Below, piece by piece: positions 16,793 to 25,564 of a stretch of DNA of 64,000 bases; position 1 is the stretch's first letter; each line of letters opens with the position of its first letter. Origin of the DNA: QHCA01 sp003244095 (GTDB lineage Bacteria > Actinomycetota > Actinomycetes > Mycobacteriales > QHCA01); NCBI GenBank assembly GCA_038329965.1, contig JBBQNN010000008.1, forward strand, positions 1 through 64,000. Direction: 5' to 3'. Made by a program: the position numbers and the translations under genes. The notes under the pieces were generated by a model that saw nothing but the letters and a program-made list of their open reading frames with translations, was not told the origin of the DNA and did not search any database.

Positions 16793-17994
16793 TCGGCTGG
16801 CTCGACTGCACGGCCGGGGCGAGCGGCGACATGCTGCTGGGTGCCGTCGTCGACGCCGGCGTGCCGCTGGCCACCCTCCAGGACGCGGTTGACACCGTGG
16901 CGGTCGAGCCCATCGCGCTGTCGGTCGAGTCGGTGACCCGCGGTGGGCTCGGCGCGACCAGGGTGCAGGTCAGCGCCCCGCGCAGCACGATCACCCGTAC
17001 CTGGCCCGACGTCCGCGACCTGCTCATCAACGCCAGACTCGACGAGGCAGTCCGTACCAAGGCGCTCGACGTGTTCGCGAGACTCGCCGCCGCCGAGGCC
17101 CGGGTCCACCGCGTCGCCGCCGAGCAGGTGCGCTTCCACGAGGTGGGCGCGCTTGACGCGATCGCCGACATCGTCGGGGTCTGCGCGGGCCTGCATGCGC
17201 TGGACCTGACCAGCCTGGGCGCCGGCCGGGTCACGCTGGGCAGCGGGGTGGTACGCAGCGAGCACGGCCTGATCCCGGTCCCGGCCCCTGCCGTACTCGA
17301 ATTGCTCTCGGCGGTGTCCGCCCCGGTGTGGGCCGGTCCGGCACCGTACGAGATGTGTACGCCGACCGGTGCGGCCCTGCTCGCCGCACACGTGGACCGC
17401 TGGGGCACACTGCCCACGATGAACGTCAGCCGGACCGGCGCCGGGGCCGGCCGGCGGGAGATCGACGAGCTGCCCAACCTGGTCCGCCTGGTGCTCGGCG
17501 AGGCGGCCGACCCGGTCCCCGACGCGGCCGATGGCACCGGCGACCAGCACCCGGCGGTGGTCATCGAGGCCAACGTCGACGACCTCGATCCCCGGCTGTG
17601 GCCGGGCGTGCTCGCGCGGCTCATGGCGGCCGGCGCCGCCGATGCCTGGCTGACACCCATCCTGATGAAGAAGGGCCGCCCGGCGCACACCCTGCACGTC
17701 CTGTGCGCGCCCACGCAGGTCGCCGAGTTGCGGGCGATCATCTTCGCCGAGACCTCTACGATCGGCGTCCGCCAGAGCAGCGTCGGCAAGTACGCGCTGG
17801 ACCGCGAGAACGCCACCGTCGACGTCGACGGCAACCCGGTCCGGGTCAAGATCGCCCGGCAGGGTGGTGAGGTGGTCAACGTGAGCGTGGAGTACGACGA
17901 CGTCGCCGCCGCGGCTGCCGCCCTCGGCCGGCCGGTGAAGGCAGTGCTCGCGGCGGCCGCAGAGGCCGCCCGGGCAGTGGCGGGTCGCCGGTGA
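16789..17994 (+). CDS. larC: LarC, nickel insertion protein (CTP-dependent cyclometallase)
   Basis: LarC inserts nickel into the pincer cofactor precursor. The 401-residue protein begins IGWLDCTAGASGDMLLGAVVDAG in its conserved N-terminus. It contains RVHRVAAEQVRFHEVGALDAIADIVG (His/Glu-rich), VPAPAVLEL, the EMCTPTGAALLAA motif, then EANVDDLDPR and the ILMKKGRPAHTLHVL block of the C-terminal domain. In Lactiplantibacillus plantarum the protein is made by frameshifting of larC1/larC2; here it is one continuous frame. GTG 16789 overlaps larB. The stop overlaps the GDT1 start. Confidence 0.93.
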   Translation: MIGWLDCTAGASGDMLLGAVVDAGVPLATLQDAVDTVAVEPIALSVESVTRGGLGATRVQVSAPRSTITRTWPDVRDLLINARLDEAVRTKALDVFARLAAAEARVHRVAAEQVRFHEVGALDAIADIVGVCAGLHALDLTSLGAGRVTLGSGVVRSEHGLIPVPAPAVLELLSAVSAPVWAGPAPYEMCTPTGAALLAAHVDRWGTLPTMNVSRTGAGAGRREIDELPNLVRLVLGEAADPVPDAADGTGDQHPAVVIEANVDDLDPRLWPGVLARLMAAGAADAWLTPILMKKGRPAHTLHVLCAPTQVAELRAIIFAETSTIGVRQSSVGKYALDRENATVDVDGNPVRVKIARQGGEVVNVSVEYDDVAAAAAALGRPVKAVLAAAAEAARAVAGRR

Positions 17995-18608
17995 GTCTGG
18001 CCTTCTCGTTCAACTTCAGCGTGCTCGTCGCGTCATTCCTGGTGGTCCTGGCGGTCGAGCTGCCCGACAAGACGCTGGTGGCGACGCTGGTCCTGTCGAC
18101 CAAGTACCGACCACTGCCGGTGCTCCTCGGCGTGACCCTGGCCTTCCTCGTCCAGTGCATCGTCGCGGTCACCGCGGGATCGTTGCTGCACCTGCTGCCC
18201 CATCGGCTCCTGCTCGTCGGGGTGGCACTGCTGTTCGCCGCCGGCGCCTTCGTCCTGCTCCGGGAGGCGTACAACACCTCACCCGCGTCGGACGAGGAAG
18301 ACGACGAACAGCCCGTCGAGCCCGAGGCCAGCACGCGACGGATGGTCACGACATCGTTCGGCGTGCTGTTCGCCGCAGAGTGGGGCGATGCCTCGCAGCT
18401 GGCGACGGCGGCGCTGACCGCCCGCTACGACCAGCCGGTGACGGTCTTCATCGGCGCCTTCGTGGCGCTGGTCGGCGTCGCCGGGCTCGCCGTCCTGCTG
18501 GGTCAGGTGATCCTGCGGGTGGTGCCGCTGGTGTGGGTGCACCGCATCGCGGGCGGCCTCTTCGCGGTGTTCGCGGTGCTCGTCGGGGTGCAGGCGATCC
18601 GCGGGTAG
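17991..18608 (+). CDS. GDT1/TMEM165-family (UPF0016) cation transporter
   Basis: This 205-residue membrane protein has two homologous three-helix halves, each with the family motif E-x-G/P-D-K/A-T/S: VELPDKTLVATLVLST (about 24-39) and AEWGDASQLATAALTA (about 130-145). An acidic cytoplasmic loop (SDEEDDEQPVEPE) separates them. Family members move Mn2+ or Ca2+ in exchange for protons. GTG 17991 overlaps the larC stop (GTGA). Co-translation with larB-larC suggests a metal-related role, but nickel transport by this family is not established. Confidence 0.9.
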   Translation: MSLAFSFNFSVLVASFLVVLAVELPDKTLVATLVLSTKYRPLPVLLGVTLAFLVQCIVAVTAGSLLHLLPHRLLLVGVALLFAAGAFVLLREAYNTSPASDEEDDEQPVEPEASTRRMVTTSFGVLFAAEWGDASQLATAALTARYDQPVTVFIGAFVALVGVAGLAVLLGQVILRVVPLVWVHRIAGGLFAVFAVLVGVQAIRG

Positions 18609-18628
18609 CTCGATGGTCGGTCTGCGGG

Positions 18629-19549
18629 CTACGCCCGGTCGGTCATGGTGTAGCGCAGCTTGGCCATCATGTTCTCGGCGCCCGGCGTGACGCCGCTCTC
18701 GGCGAACAGCTCGCCCACCCGGGCTGCCAGCCCCTCGGCGGTCCATCGCAACTGGTGGTTCTCGATGGCGGCGACCGAGGTGAAGGGCTGGTACAGCTCC
18801 ACCGCGTCACCCTGCACGCCGAACACCTTGCCGCTGATGTGGCTGCTGGCGTCGCTGCACAGGTAGGCCACCATCGGCGCGACGTTGTCCGGATGCCAGA
18901 AGTCGAAGTCCCCGCCACCGGAGCCGGCGCCGCTCGGGATCTCGCCGTACGCCGACTCCGTCATCCGGGTACGGGCCGCCGGCGCGATGGCGTTGCAGGT
19001 CACGCCGTACCGTGCCATCTCCATCGACACGATCGTGGAGAACGCCGCGATGCCGGCCTTGGCCGAGCCGTAGTTGGCCTGCCCGAAGTTGCCGAGCAGG
19101 CCCGAGGTCGAGGCCGTGCAGACGATGCGACCCGGGCGGCCGGTCGCCTTCCAGTACGCGCAGGCGACCCGGGTGGGTGCGTAGTGGCCGCGCAGGTGCA
19201 CCCGGATGACGTCGTCCCACTCCTGTGGGCTCATGTTGACCAGGGTGCGGTCGCGCAGGATGCCGGCATTGTTGACGAGTGCGTCGAGGCCGCCGTAGGT
19301 ACCGACCGCCGTGTCGACCAGCGCGTCCGCCACCGCGGTGTCGCTGACGTCGCCGGCGACGAGCACCGCCGACCCGCCGTCCTTGACGATCTCGTCCACG
19401 ACGCCCTGGCCGATGTCGGCGTCGTACTCGTTGAGCACCACCGACGCGCCCTGCGCGGCGAGCTCGATCGCCTCGCCACGACCCAGCCCCCGGCCCGCGC
19501 CGGTCACGATCGCCACCTTGCCGTCGAGCAAGCCCTCACGAAGCCCCAT
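18629..19549 (-). CDS. Short-chain dehydrogenase/reductase
   Basis: The 306-residue SDR has the cofactor motif VTGAGRGLGRGEAIELA (TGxxxGxG, about 15-30), NNAG in DALVNNAGILRDRTL (about 95), a catalytic Ser region in CTASTSGLLGNFGQ, and YGSAKAG supplying Tyr and Lys. The arrangement with LRDRTL and a C-terminal extension past 240 resembles the 3-hydroxyacyl-CoA dehydrogenase part of multifunctional (HSD17B4-like) enzymes, so a fatty-acyl or steroid substrate is possible. The start is ATG 19549 (MGLREGLLDGKVAIV). It is convergent with the GDT1 gene, 20 bp apart. Confidence 0.9.
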   Translation of the reverse strand: MGLREGLLDGKVAIVTGAGRGLGRGEAIELAAQGASVVLNEYDADIGQGVVDEIVKDGGSAVLVAGDVSDTAVADALVDTAVGTYGGLDALVNNAGILRDRTLVNMSPQEWDDVIRVHLRGHYAPTRVACAYWKATGRPGRIVCTASTSGLLGNFGQANYGSAKAGIAAFSTIVSMEMARYGVTCNAIAPAARTRMTESAYGEIPSGAGSGGGDFDFWHPDNVAPMVAYLCSDASSHISGKVFGVQGDAVELYQPFTSVAAIENHQLRWTAEGLAARVGELFAESGVTPGAENMMAKLRYTMTDRA

Positions 19550-19692
19550 GGCGTCGGACCCTATGCGAAGCCCTCCGGCGACCCGCCATGCGCCCTGCCG
19601 GACCTGATCTCCGCCGACTACCTGGGTGACGTCCTCGATGCCGCCGTGACTGAGCGACGGGCCGATCACCGCAGCCCGCTACGCTCCCGAGG

Positions 19693-20898
19693 GTGACCGG
19701 CCATTACGTGGACAGCGAGGTCGGGCAACTGCGTACGGTGCTGCTGCACCGGCCCGGCCCCGAGCTCAGGCGGCTGACGCCACGCAACAACGACAAGCTG
19801 CTCTTCGACGGCATCCCCTGGGTCGGGCGCGCCCAGGAGGAGCACGACGCCTTCGCCGACGCGCTGCGGGCGCACGACGTGGAGGTGCTCTACCTCGCCG
19901 ACCTGCTCGCCGAGGCCCTGGCCGTGCCGGGCGCGCGGGTCGACACGATCGCGGCCGTGGCCGCCGACCCGCGGCTGGGCACCACCCTGCGCGGCACGAT
20001 CGTCGACCACCTCACGGGCCTGCACCCGCAGGACCTGGCCGAGGTGCTCATGGCCGGGCTCGCGCACGAGGAGACCCACGACGGGCTGAGCCTGCCGTAC
20101 CGGCTGATGGACACCCACGACTTCGTGATCGAGCCGTTGCCCAACCTGCTGTTCACCCGTGACTCGAGCGTGTGGCTGCGCGACCGGGTGGCCGTGACCA
20201 GCCCGTCCATGCCGGCCCGGCAGCGCGAGACGACCCTCACCCAGGCGATCTACCAGTACCATCCGCGCTTCGCGGGGACCGAACGGGTCTACGAGGCAGG
20301 GCAGGAGTGGCTGGAGGGCGGCGACGTGCTGCTCCTCGCGCCGGGCGTCGTCGCCGTCGGAGTGGGCCAGCGCACGACGCCGGCTGGGGTGGAGGCGCTG
20401 TCGCGGCGGGCCTTCGCCGCGGGCCTGGTGCACACGGTGCTCGTGGTCCCGGTCTCGCAGGAACGGGCCACCATGCACCTGGACACGGTCTGCACGATGG
20501 TCGACGTCGACGCGGTGGTCATGTACCCCCCGGTCGCCGACACCCTGGTCGCCTACGGGCTCACCGACGGCGATGCCGGCCCCGATGCGGGGCCGCGGGT
20601 GTCCGGACCCGAGCCGTTCCTGCTCGCCGCGGCCAAGGCCATGGGCATCGACACGCTGCGGGTGATCGACACCGGGCTCGACCCGGTCACCGCCGAGCGC
20701 GAGCAGTGGGACGACGGCAACAACACCCTGTGCATCGCGCCGCGGCTGGCGGTCGCCTACGAGCGCAACACCGAGACAAACGAACGCCTGGAGAGCGCCG
20801 GCATCGAGGTCCTCCGGATCGCCGGCAGCGAGCTGGGCAGCGGCCGGGGCGGTCCCCGCTGCATGTCCTGTCCGGTGGCCAGGGACCCGTTGACGTGA
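19693..20898 (+). CDS. arcA: Arginine deiminase
   Basis: ADI hydrolyses arginine to citrulline and ammonia. The 401-residue protein has all blocks: EVGQLRTVLLHRPGPEL, HDFVIEPLPNLLFTRDSSVW with the Asp and Arg contacts, WLEGGDVLLLAPG, TMHLDTVCTMVDVDAVVMYP with the catalytic His and Asp, and the catalytic Cys in GGPRCMSCPVARDPL at the C-terminus. GTG 19693 is used. No ornithine carbamoyltransferase or carbamate kinase follows, so the full ADI pathway is not encoded here and the enzyme stands alone, as in some other actinobacteria. It is divergent from the SDR gene. Confidence 0.95.
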   Translation: MTGHYVDSEVGQLRTVLLHRPGPELRRLTPRNNDKLLFDGIPWVGRAQEEHDAFADALRAHDVEVLYLADLLAEALAVPGARVDTIAAVAADPRLGTTLRGTIVDHLTGLHPQDLAEVLMAGLAHEETHDGLSLPYRLMDTHDFVIEPLPNLLFTRDSSVWLRDRVAVTSPSMPARQRETTLTQAIYQYHPRFAGTERVYEAGQEWLEGGDVLLLAPGVVAVGVGQRTTPAGVEALSRRAFAAGLVHTVLVVPVSQERATMHLDTVCTMVDVDAVVMYPPVADTLVAYGLTDGDAGPDAGPRVSGPEPFLLAAAKAMGIDTLRVIDTGLDPVTAEREQWDDGNNTLCIAPRLAVAYERNTETNERLESAGIEVLRIAGSELGSGRGGPRCMSCPVARDPLT

Positions 20899-20930
20899 AC
20901 CGTGGGCAGCGCGCCGGCCGTACGTAGTAC

Positions 20931-21368
20931 ATGAGGTACATCTTGCGGGCCCTGGCCGCCGCCGCCCTGGTCTACGCGGGCATCGTCCACCTGCACCTGG
21001 CAGCGACCTACGACGGCGGGGAGTTCCTGTCCATCGGCCACCAGTTCCGGGCGCAATTCGCCGCGTCCCTCGTGGCGGCGGTGATCCTGCTCGTGCCGCG
21101 ACGCTGGGCCTGGTGGCCGGCGATCGTGGTCGCCGGCGCCACGCTGCTCGCGGTCCTGGCCAGCGTCTACCTCACCGTCGGGCCGATCGGCCCGCTGCCC
21201 GCGCTGCCGAGCGAGCCGTGGTACGACGAGAAGGCGTTCAGCGCGGTGGCCGAGGCGGCCGTGGTCGTGCTCGGCGTCTGGGGATACAGGTCCGGACGCC
21301 GCCGACGGGGGAGGCAACGGCGTCCGGACTCTGAGCAAAGTAAGCCCTTCGCGGCGGACTCCGCCTGA
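20931..21368 (+). CDS. Four-helix membrane protein, unknown
   Basis: A 145-residue protein with about four hydrophobic segments: ILRALAAAALVYAGIVHLHL, QFAASLVAAVILLVP, WWPAIVVAGATLLAVLASVYL, and AVAEAAVVVLGVWGY. A basic tail (RRRRGRQRR) follows. His residues in helix 1 (IVHLHLA) are reminiscent of small DoxX-like or cytochrome-like membrane proteins, but I cannot assign a family. It starts with ATG 20931, 32 nt after arcA, and may be co-transcribed with it. No strong ribosome binding site is visible. Confidence 0.75.
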   Translation: MRYILRALAAAALVYAGIVHLHLAATYDGGEFLSIGHQFRAQFAASLVAAVILLVPRRWAWWPAIVVAGATLLAVLASVYLTVGPIGPLPALPSEPWYDEKAFSAVAEAAVVVLGVWGYRSGRRRRGRQRRPDSEQSKPFAADSA

Positions 21369-21428
21369 CACATATTGACCATTCACGGACGCTCATTGGT
21401 GGTAGGACCAGGCCGACTCGGCGGACGG

Positions 21429-21474
21429 TCACCGAGCGATCACCGAGCGAGTCACTGGGCGGATCACTGGGCGA
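21429..21474. repeat. Short tandem repeat, four 11-12-bp units
   Basis: Four imperfect units follow each other: TCACCGAGCGA twice (21429-21439, 21440-21450) and, after one extra base, TCACTGGGCGGA and TCACTGGGCGA (21452-21474). The last unit encodes the C-terminal end and stop of the RsbW-like gene. It may be a slippage expansion. Confidence 0.6.
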
Positions 21475-21886
21475 AATGGAAGGCCCCGGGAACGGCCGGG
21501 TGGCGACGGCCGGCCCGCACGAGTGCCCACACGGTGGTGCCGCCCGGCGTGTCCTCGACCCCCCATGCCGCCGCGATCTTGGCCACAATCGTCAGCCCAC
21601 GGCCCGACATTTCCTCAGGGCCGACCCCGCGGGGTACCGGGGAGTTCTCGCCGCCACCGTCGGTCACCCGGATCACGACCATGTCCTTGCCGACTTCCCA
21701 GGCGATCTCCAGCTCACCGCTGGGCAGTGGACTGGCATGCCGGACGGAGTTGGTCACCAGCTCGCTGAGAACGAGGGCTACGTCGTCGGCCAGGCGTCGC
21801 CCCACCCTGACCGTAGCCATCGCCTCCCGCACCCTGCGGCGGGCAGCTGCTGCGCTGGCTACATTATGAGGAAGGCGGATGCTCAT
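21464..21886 (-). CDS. RsbW-like anti-sigma/serine kinase ATPase
   Basis: A 140-residue GHKL-fold ATPase of the RsbW/SpoIIAB-type (HATPase_c_2), the partner-switching kinases of actinomycetes. The N-box reads LVLSELVTNSVRHA, the G1 box VIRVTDGGGENSPV, and the G2 part GRGLTIVAKIAAAWGV. I chose ATG 21886 (MSIRLPHNV) because GGAGG sits 8 nt upstream; ATG 21892 is too close to it. No anti-anti-sigma or sigma gene is adjacent, so its partner is elsewhere. The 3' end of the gene, including the stop, is made of 11-12-bp tandem repeats (21429-21474). Confidence 0.87.
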   Translation of the reverse strand: MSIRLPHNVASAAAARRRVREAMATVRVGRRLADDVALVLSELVTNSVRHASPLPSGELEIAWEVGKDMVVIRVTDGGGENSPVPRGVGPEEMSGRGLTIVAKIAAAWGVEDTPGGTTVWALVRAGRRHPAVPGAFHFAQ

Positions 21887-22007
21887 CAACATCGCCTCCA
21901 CCCTCCCTGGTCGGTGCACCCTTTGCGGCCTTTGGGCTCCCTGCCCGGCAGACTTCGTGAGCAAACGTACGGTGCGACGCTGCCGGTCCGCTGACGTGTC
22001 GGAGAGG

Positions 22008-22835
22008 TCATACCCTCCCCAGGCGCCGAAGCACCTCTACGGGCCGATTGGTGATAATGGCGTCGACACCCAGCTCCAGCACGAGGTCGATGTCGGCGGG
22101 CTGGTCGACCGTCCAGGCGTGCACGCGATGGCCGCGCGCGCGCAGGCGCCCGGCGTATCTCGGGTGCCGCCGCAGTGTGCCGATGCTCGGCCCGGCGATG
22201 CGCACACCGGCGGGCAGCGAGCCGTCGCGCCAGGCGGCATAGGTCCGGTCGCGCACCAGGAGCACCGTCGGCAGCTCGGGGGCCAGCAGCCGGATCCGGC
22301 GCAGGCCCAGCGGGGCGAAGCTCATCACGCTCACCCGGCCCTGGGCGGGGGCATCGGCGCCGGCGACGCCGTAGTCGCCCAGCAGCCGTACCAAGGTCTG
22401 CTCGACGAGCCCGGCGTAGCGGGTCGGATGCTTGGTCTCGACATGCAGCCCGACCGGCTTGGGCGCGTCGAGCACCAGCTGGAGCAGGCGTTCGAAGGTG
22501 AGCACACCGGCCCCGTCGGTGTCCGGCGCCTCGCCCGCGCGCGCATCGGTCACCCGCCCGTCATCCGAACCCCCGTCACCGAGCCGCCAGGAGGCGAAGT
22601 CCAGCTCTGAGAGCTCCGCCAGCTCGAGCATCGACACCGGACCGTGCCCGGTGGACGTCCGGTCGACCCGGCGGTCGTGCACGCAGACCAGGTGACCGTC
22701 GCGGGTCAGGCGGACATCGCACTCGAGGGCGTCCACGCCCTCGTCCAGAGCCCTCTGGTAGGCCGCGAGCGTGTGCTCGGGAGCATCGTGCGAGGAACCA
22801 CGATGGGCGACGACCAGAGGCCCGCCGGTAGGCAC
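22008..22835 (-). CDS. Glycerophosphodiester phosphodiesterase
   Basis: The 275-residue TIM-barrel enzyme hydrolyses glycerophosphodiesters to glycerol-3-phosphate and an alcohol. Catalytic and metal residues are visible: VVAHRGSSHDAPEHTLAA (His11, Arg12, Glu20), DALECDVRLTRDGHLVCVHD (Glu, Asp, second His), and LHVETKHP. The C-terminal AWTVDQPADIDLVLELGVDAIITNRP is the last strand with the usual W-T-V-N/D. There is no signal peptide, so it acts in the cytoplasm. A charged insertion (DGGSDDGRVTDARAGEAPDTDG) lies around residue 85-110. It is divergent from the flavoprotein gene at 22897. Confidence 0.93.
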   Translation of the reverse strand: MPTGGPLVVAHRGSSHDAPEHTLAAYQRALDEGVDALECDVRLTRDGHLVCVHDRRVDRTSTGHGPVSMLELAELSELDFASWRLGDGGSDDGRVTDARAGEAPDTDGAGVLTFERLLQLVLDAPKPVGLHVETKHPTRYAGLVEQTLVRLLGDYGVAGADAPAQGRVSVMSFAPLGLRRIRLLAPELPTVLLVRDRTYAAWRDGSLPAGVRIAGPSIGTLRRHPRYAGRLRARGHRVHAWTVDQPADIDLVLELGVDAIITNRPVEVLRRLGRV

Positions 22836-22896
22836 GGTCCAAGGCTAGCGAATCGAAGCCGGCGACAGCCGGGGCGCGGCCTGCCAGGATGCGGGG

Positions 22897-24336
22897 ATGA
22901 CCGACTACGACGTGATCGTCATCGGCGCCGGTGCGACCGGCCTGGGTGCGGCTCGAGGGGCGCGGCAGGCCGGCCACAGCGTCGCGATGGTCGAGCAGGA
23001 CAAGCCCGGCGGTGACTGCACGCACTACGGCTGCGTACCGAGCAAGACCCTGATCGAGACGGCCCGCCGGGTGGCGGTGCTGCGTGACGGCGCCGAGCGC
23101 GGCTACCGGGGCAGCGTCGAGGTGGACTTCCCCGCGGTGATGAAGCACGTCGCGGCCGTGATCGCCGAGATCGAGAAGGACGAGTCGCCGTCCCTGCTGG
23201 CTCGGGAAGGCATCGACCTGGTCATGGGACACGCCAACTTCACCGGCGCGCACACCGTGGACGTCGCCGGCAAGACACTCACCGGGCGGCGGATCGTGCT
23301 GGCGATCGGGGCGCAGGCGTTCATCCCGCCGGTGCCCGGGCTGGCCGAGGCGTCGTACCTCACCAACGAAACCGTCTTCTCGCTGGACGAGCAGCCGTCG
23401 CACCTGCTGGTCCTCGGCGGCGGCCCGATCGGGTGCGAACTGGCGCAGGCGTTCCGGCGGCTCGGCAGCGCGGTGACGGTGATCCAGGGACCGCCGACCT
23501 TGTTGGTACGCGACGAGCCGGAGGCCGGCCGGGTGCTGCGTGCCTCGCTGGAACGCGACGGCGTGACGCTGCACACCGGCGTGACGGTCACGGCCGTCGC
23601 CCCTGGCCCGACGCTGACCCTCAGCGACGGCTCCACGGTGTCCGGCAGCCACCTGCTCGTCGCCGCCGGCCGCCAGCCGCGTACCGACGGGATGGAGCTG
23701 AAGGTGCCCGGCGTCGAGCTGGACCGCCGCGGCATGATCGTCGTCGACGAGCACCTGCGCACGACGGCCGACCACATCTTCGCCGCGGGCGACTGCGCCT
23801 CACCGCTGCAGTTCACCCACGTCGGCTTCCTGCAAGGCCGAATCGCCGCCGGCAACGCCTTCGCCAAGCCCCTCCGGCCGGGGCTGATCGGTGGGCTGCG
23901 GTCCTGGGACCCCTCAGGAGTGCCGTGGGTGACGTTCACCGATCCGGAGGTCGCTCACGTCGGGTTGACCGAGGCCGAGGCGTTCTCGGAGTACGGGGAC
24001 GCCGCACGGGTTGCCTTCGCAGCGGATACGACCAGCGACCGGGCCCGCGCGGCCGGGGAGACCGAGGGCTTCGTCAAGATGATCGCCGCGCCGAGGAAGG
24101 TGCTGACGGCCAAGCCGTTCATGCGGCTGGTCGGGATGACCGCGGTCGGCCCGGTTGCCGGAGAGCTGCTCGCCGAGGGCGCTCTGGCCCTGAAGACCGG
24201 CATGCTGGTCGGCCGGATCGCCCAGACCATGCACGCCTACCCCACCTGGAGCCTGTCGGTGCAGTACGCGGCGGCGCAGTTCTTCGGCACCTACGCCGGC
24301 CGCACCGCCCGTCCCGCCCGCGCCCCGGAGAAGTAG
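22897..24336 (+). CDS. FAD/NAD(P) disulfide oxidoreductase family protein (MerA-like)
   Basis: The 479-residue flavoprotein has the pyridine nucleotide-disulfide reductase layout. FAD motif: VIVIGAGATGLGAARGA (4-20). Redox Cys pair: GGDCTHYGCVPSKTLIE (about 45-60). NAD(P) motif: LLVLGGGPIGCELAQAFRRLG (about 170-190). FAD site 2: HIFAAGDCA. Dimer domain at the C-terminus. In lipoamide dehydrogenase the C-terminal active site is HPTxxE; here it reads HAYPTWSL, with Tyr at the His position and Leu at the Glu position. The Tyr resembles mercuric reductase-type enzymes, but there is no C-terminal vicinal Cys pair and no NmerA domain. The substrate is unclear. Confidence 0.85.
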   Translation: MTDYDVIVIGAGATGLGAARGARQAGHSVAMVEQDKPGGDCTHYGCVPSKTLIETARRVAVLRDGAERGYRGSVEVDFPAVMKHVAAVIAEIEKDESPSLLAREGIDLVMGHANFTGAHTVDVAGKTLTGRRIVLAIGAQAFIPPVPGLAEASYLTNETVFSLDEQPSHLLVLGGGPIGCELAQAFRRLGSAVTVIQGPPTLLVRDEPEAGRVLRASLERDGVTLHTGVTVTAVAPGPTLTLSDGSTVSGSHLLVAAGRQPRTDGMELKVPGVELDRRGMIVVDEHLRTTADHIFAAGDCASPLQFTHVGFLQGRIAAGNAFAKPLRPGLIGGLRSWDPSGVPWVTFTDPEVAHVGLTEAEAFSEYGDAARVAFAADTTSDRARAAGETEGFVKMIAAPRKVLTAKPFMRLVGMTAVGPVAGELLAEGALALKTGMLVGRIAQTMHAYPTWSLSVQYAAAQFFGTYAGRTARPARAPEK

Positions 24337-24339
24337 GCA

Positions 24340-24363
24340 GCCGACGGGGCGTGGACCGTCGGC
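24340..24363. terminator. Hairpin after the flavoprotein gene
   Basis: GCCGACGG (24340-24347) pairs with CCGTCGGC (24356-24363) over an 8-nt loop, starting 3 nt after the stop at 24336. It lies between this gene and the convergent LCP gene. No U-tract follows. Confidence 0.55.
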
Positions 24364-24432
24364 GGACCCGGACCTTCATCAAGATCCAGGCCCCCGTAGA
24401 CCCAGTGCAGCCAGTCGCGCGGAGATGGGCCG

Positions 24433-25536
24433 TCAGGCGCCGTGGGTTTGGTTGCTGACGAACTGCGGGTTGGCCGCCACCCAGGCGGCTAGCGTGTCGG
24501 CGGTCATAGCCGTGAACATCTGCGCCGCCCGGACGTGGTCGACGACCAGCACGTCACCGACCCCGGGCACCTTGGCGTCGCCGGCGATCGGCGTGGTCAC
24601 GAAGGTGAAGTCACGCGGCCGCAGGCTGCGGAACTGGAAGACCAGGTCCGTGAGCTGCAGGCCCTCGTCGACGGCGATCGACTTGGACGCTGCGCTGAGG
24701 AATCGGTTGAGCTTGATCGGGTTGGTCAGCGTCCCGGTCGAGCCGGCCTTGCTCAGCAGCGCGGCGAGGAACTGGTGCTGGCGCTTGATCCGGTCGAAGT
24801 CGCCGCCGTCGAGGCCGTGCCGCTGCCGGACGTAGAACAGCGCCTGCTCACCGTCGAGGTGGTTGACGCCCTTGGTGAACGTCTTGTGCGTCTCCGGGTC
24901 GTGCGTGGTGTGGTCGACGGTGACGTCGACCCCGTCGAGGGCGTTGACCACGCTTTCCAGCCCTTGGAAGCTGATCACGACCACGTGGTCGATCGTGTCG
25001 CCGGTGAACTGCTCGACGGTCTTGACCAGCAACTGGATCCCGCCGTACGCGTAGGCGGCATTGATCTTGAGCTTGCCGCCCTGGGAATTCCCGCCGGGCG
25101 GGATGTAGACGTAGGAATCGCGGGGGATCGAGATCACGAAGCCGTGCTTGTGATCGGCCTGCAGGTGCATGAGCATGATCGTGTCGGTGCGCTGCGTGCC
25201 CACGACGTTGAACTGCTTGGGATCCAACGGATCCTTGGCGCGACTGTCCGATCCCACGATGAGGATGTTCGCCGCTCCGCTGAGGGTGGCGCGGGCGCGC
25301 GTCTTGACCCCCGGCGAAGGCGTGCCGAAGGCCTGGATCCGCTGGACGTTGTTGTCGTACTTGTTGGCCGCTGCCATGACCGTGCCGACGAGCCCGCCGC
25401 CGATGACGGTGAGCACCAGGAGACCGATGCCGATGACCAGACGCCAAGGCCGCTGCTGCTGAGGGGCGCGGTGCCGGGCGCGATGGCGCCCGCCGCCGGC
25501 CGGTTGAACCGAGGGCCGAGGGGGTCCTCCCTGCAA
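24433..25536 (-). CDS. LytR-CpsA-Psr (LCP) family glycopolymer ligase
   Basis: LCP proteins transfer undecaprenyl-linked glycopolymers onto peptidoglycan outside the membrane. The 367-residue protein has a proline/arginine-rich cytoplasmic start and one membrane anchor (LVIGIGLLVLTVIGGGLVGTV). The LCP domain contains ILIVGSDSRAKD, RTDTIMLMHL, FVISIPRDSYVYIP, KINAAYAYGG and FYVRQRHGLDGGDFDRIKRQ; the conserved Arg and Asp residues are kept. No ATG or GTG fits upstream of the helix. A TTG at 25536 lies 5 nt after AAGGAG and is the best start. It is divergent from the initiating sugar transferase and marks the left border of the polysaccharide locus. Confidence 0.9.
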   Translation of the reverse strand: MQGGPPRPSVQPAGGGRHRARHRAPQQQRPWRLVIGIGLLVLTVIGGGLVGTVMAAANKYDNNVQRIQAFGTPSPGVKTRARATLSGAANILIVGSDSRAKDPLDPKQFNVVGTQRTDTIMLMHLQADHKHGFVISIPRDSYVYIPPGGNSQGGKLKINAAYAYGGIQLLVKTVEQFTGDTIDHVVVISFQGLESVVNALDGVDVTVDHTTHDPETHKTFTKGVNHLDGEQALFYVRQRHGLDGGDFDRIKRQHQFLAALLSKAGSTGTLTNPIKLNRFLSAASKSIAVDEGLQLTDLVFQFRSLRPRDFTFVTTPIAGDAKVPGVGDVLVVDHVRAAQMFTAMTADTLAAWVAANPQFVSNQTHGA

Positions 25537-25564
25537 AACAGCTCCTTCGCCTTGGGGCGCGACA

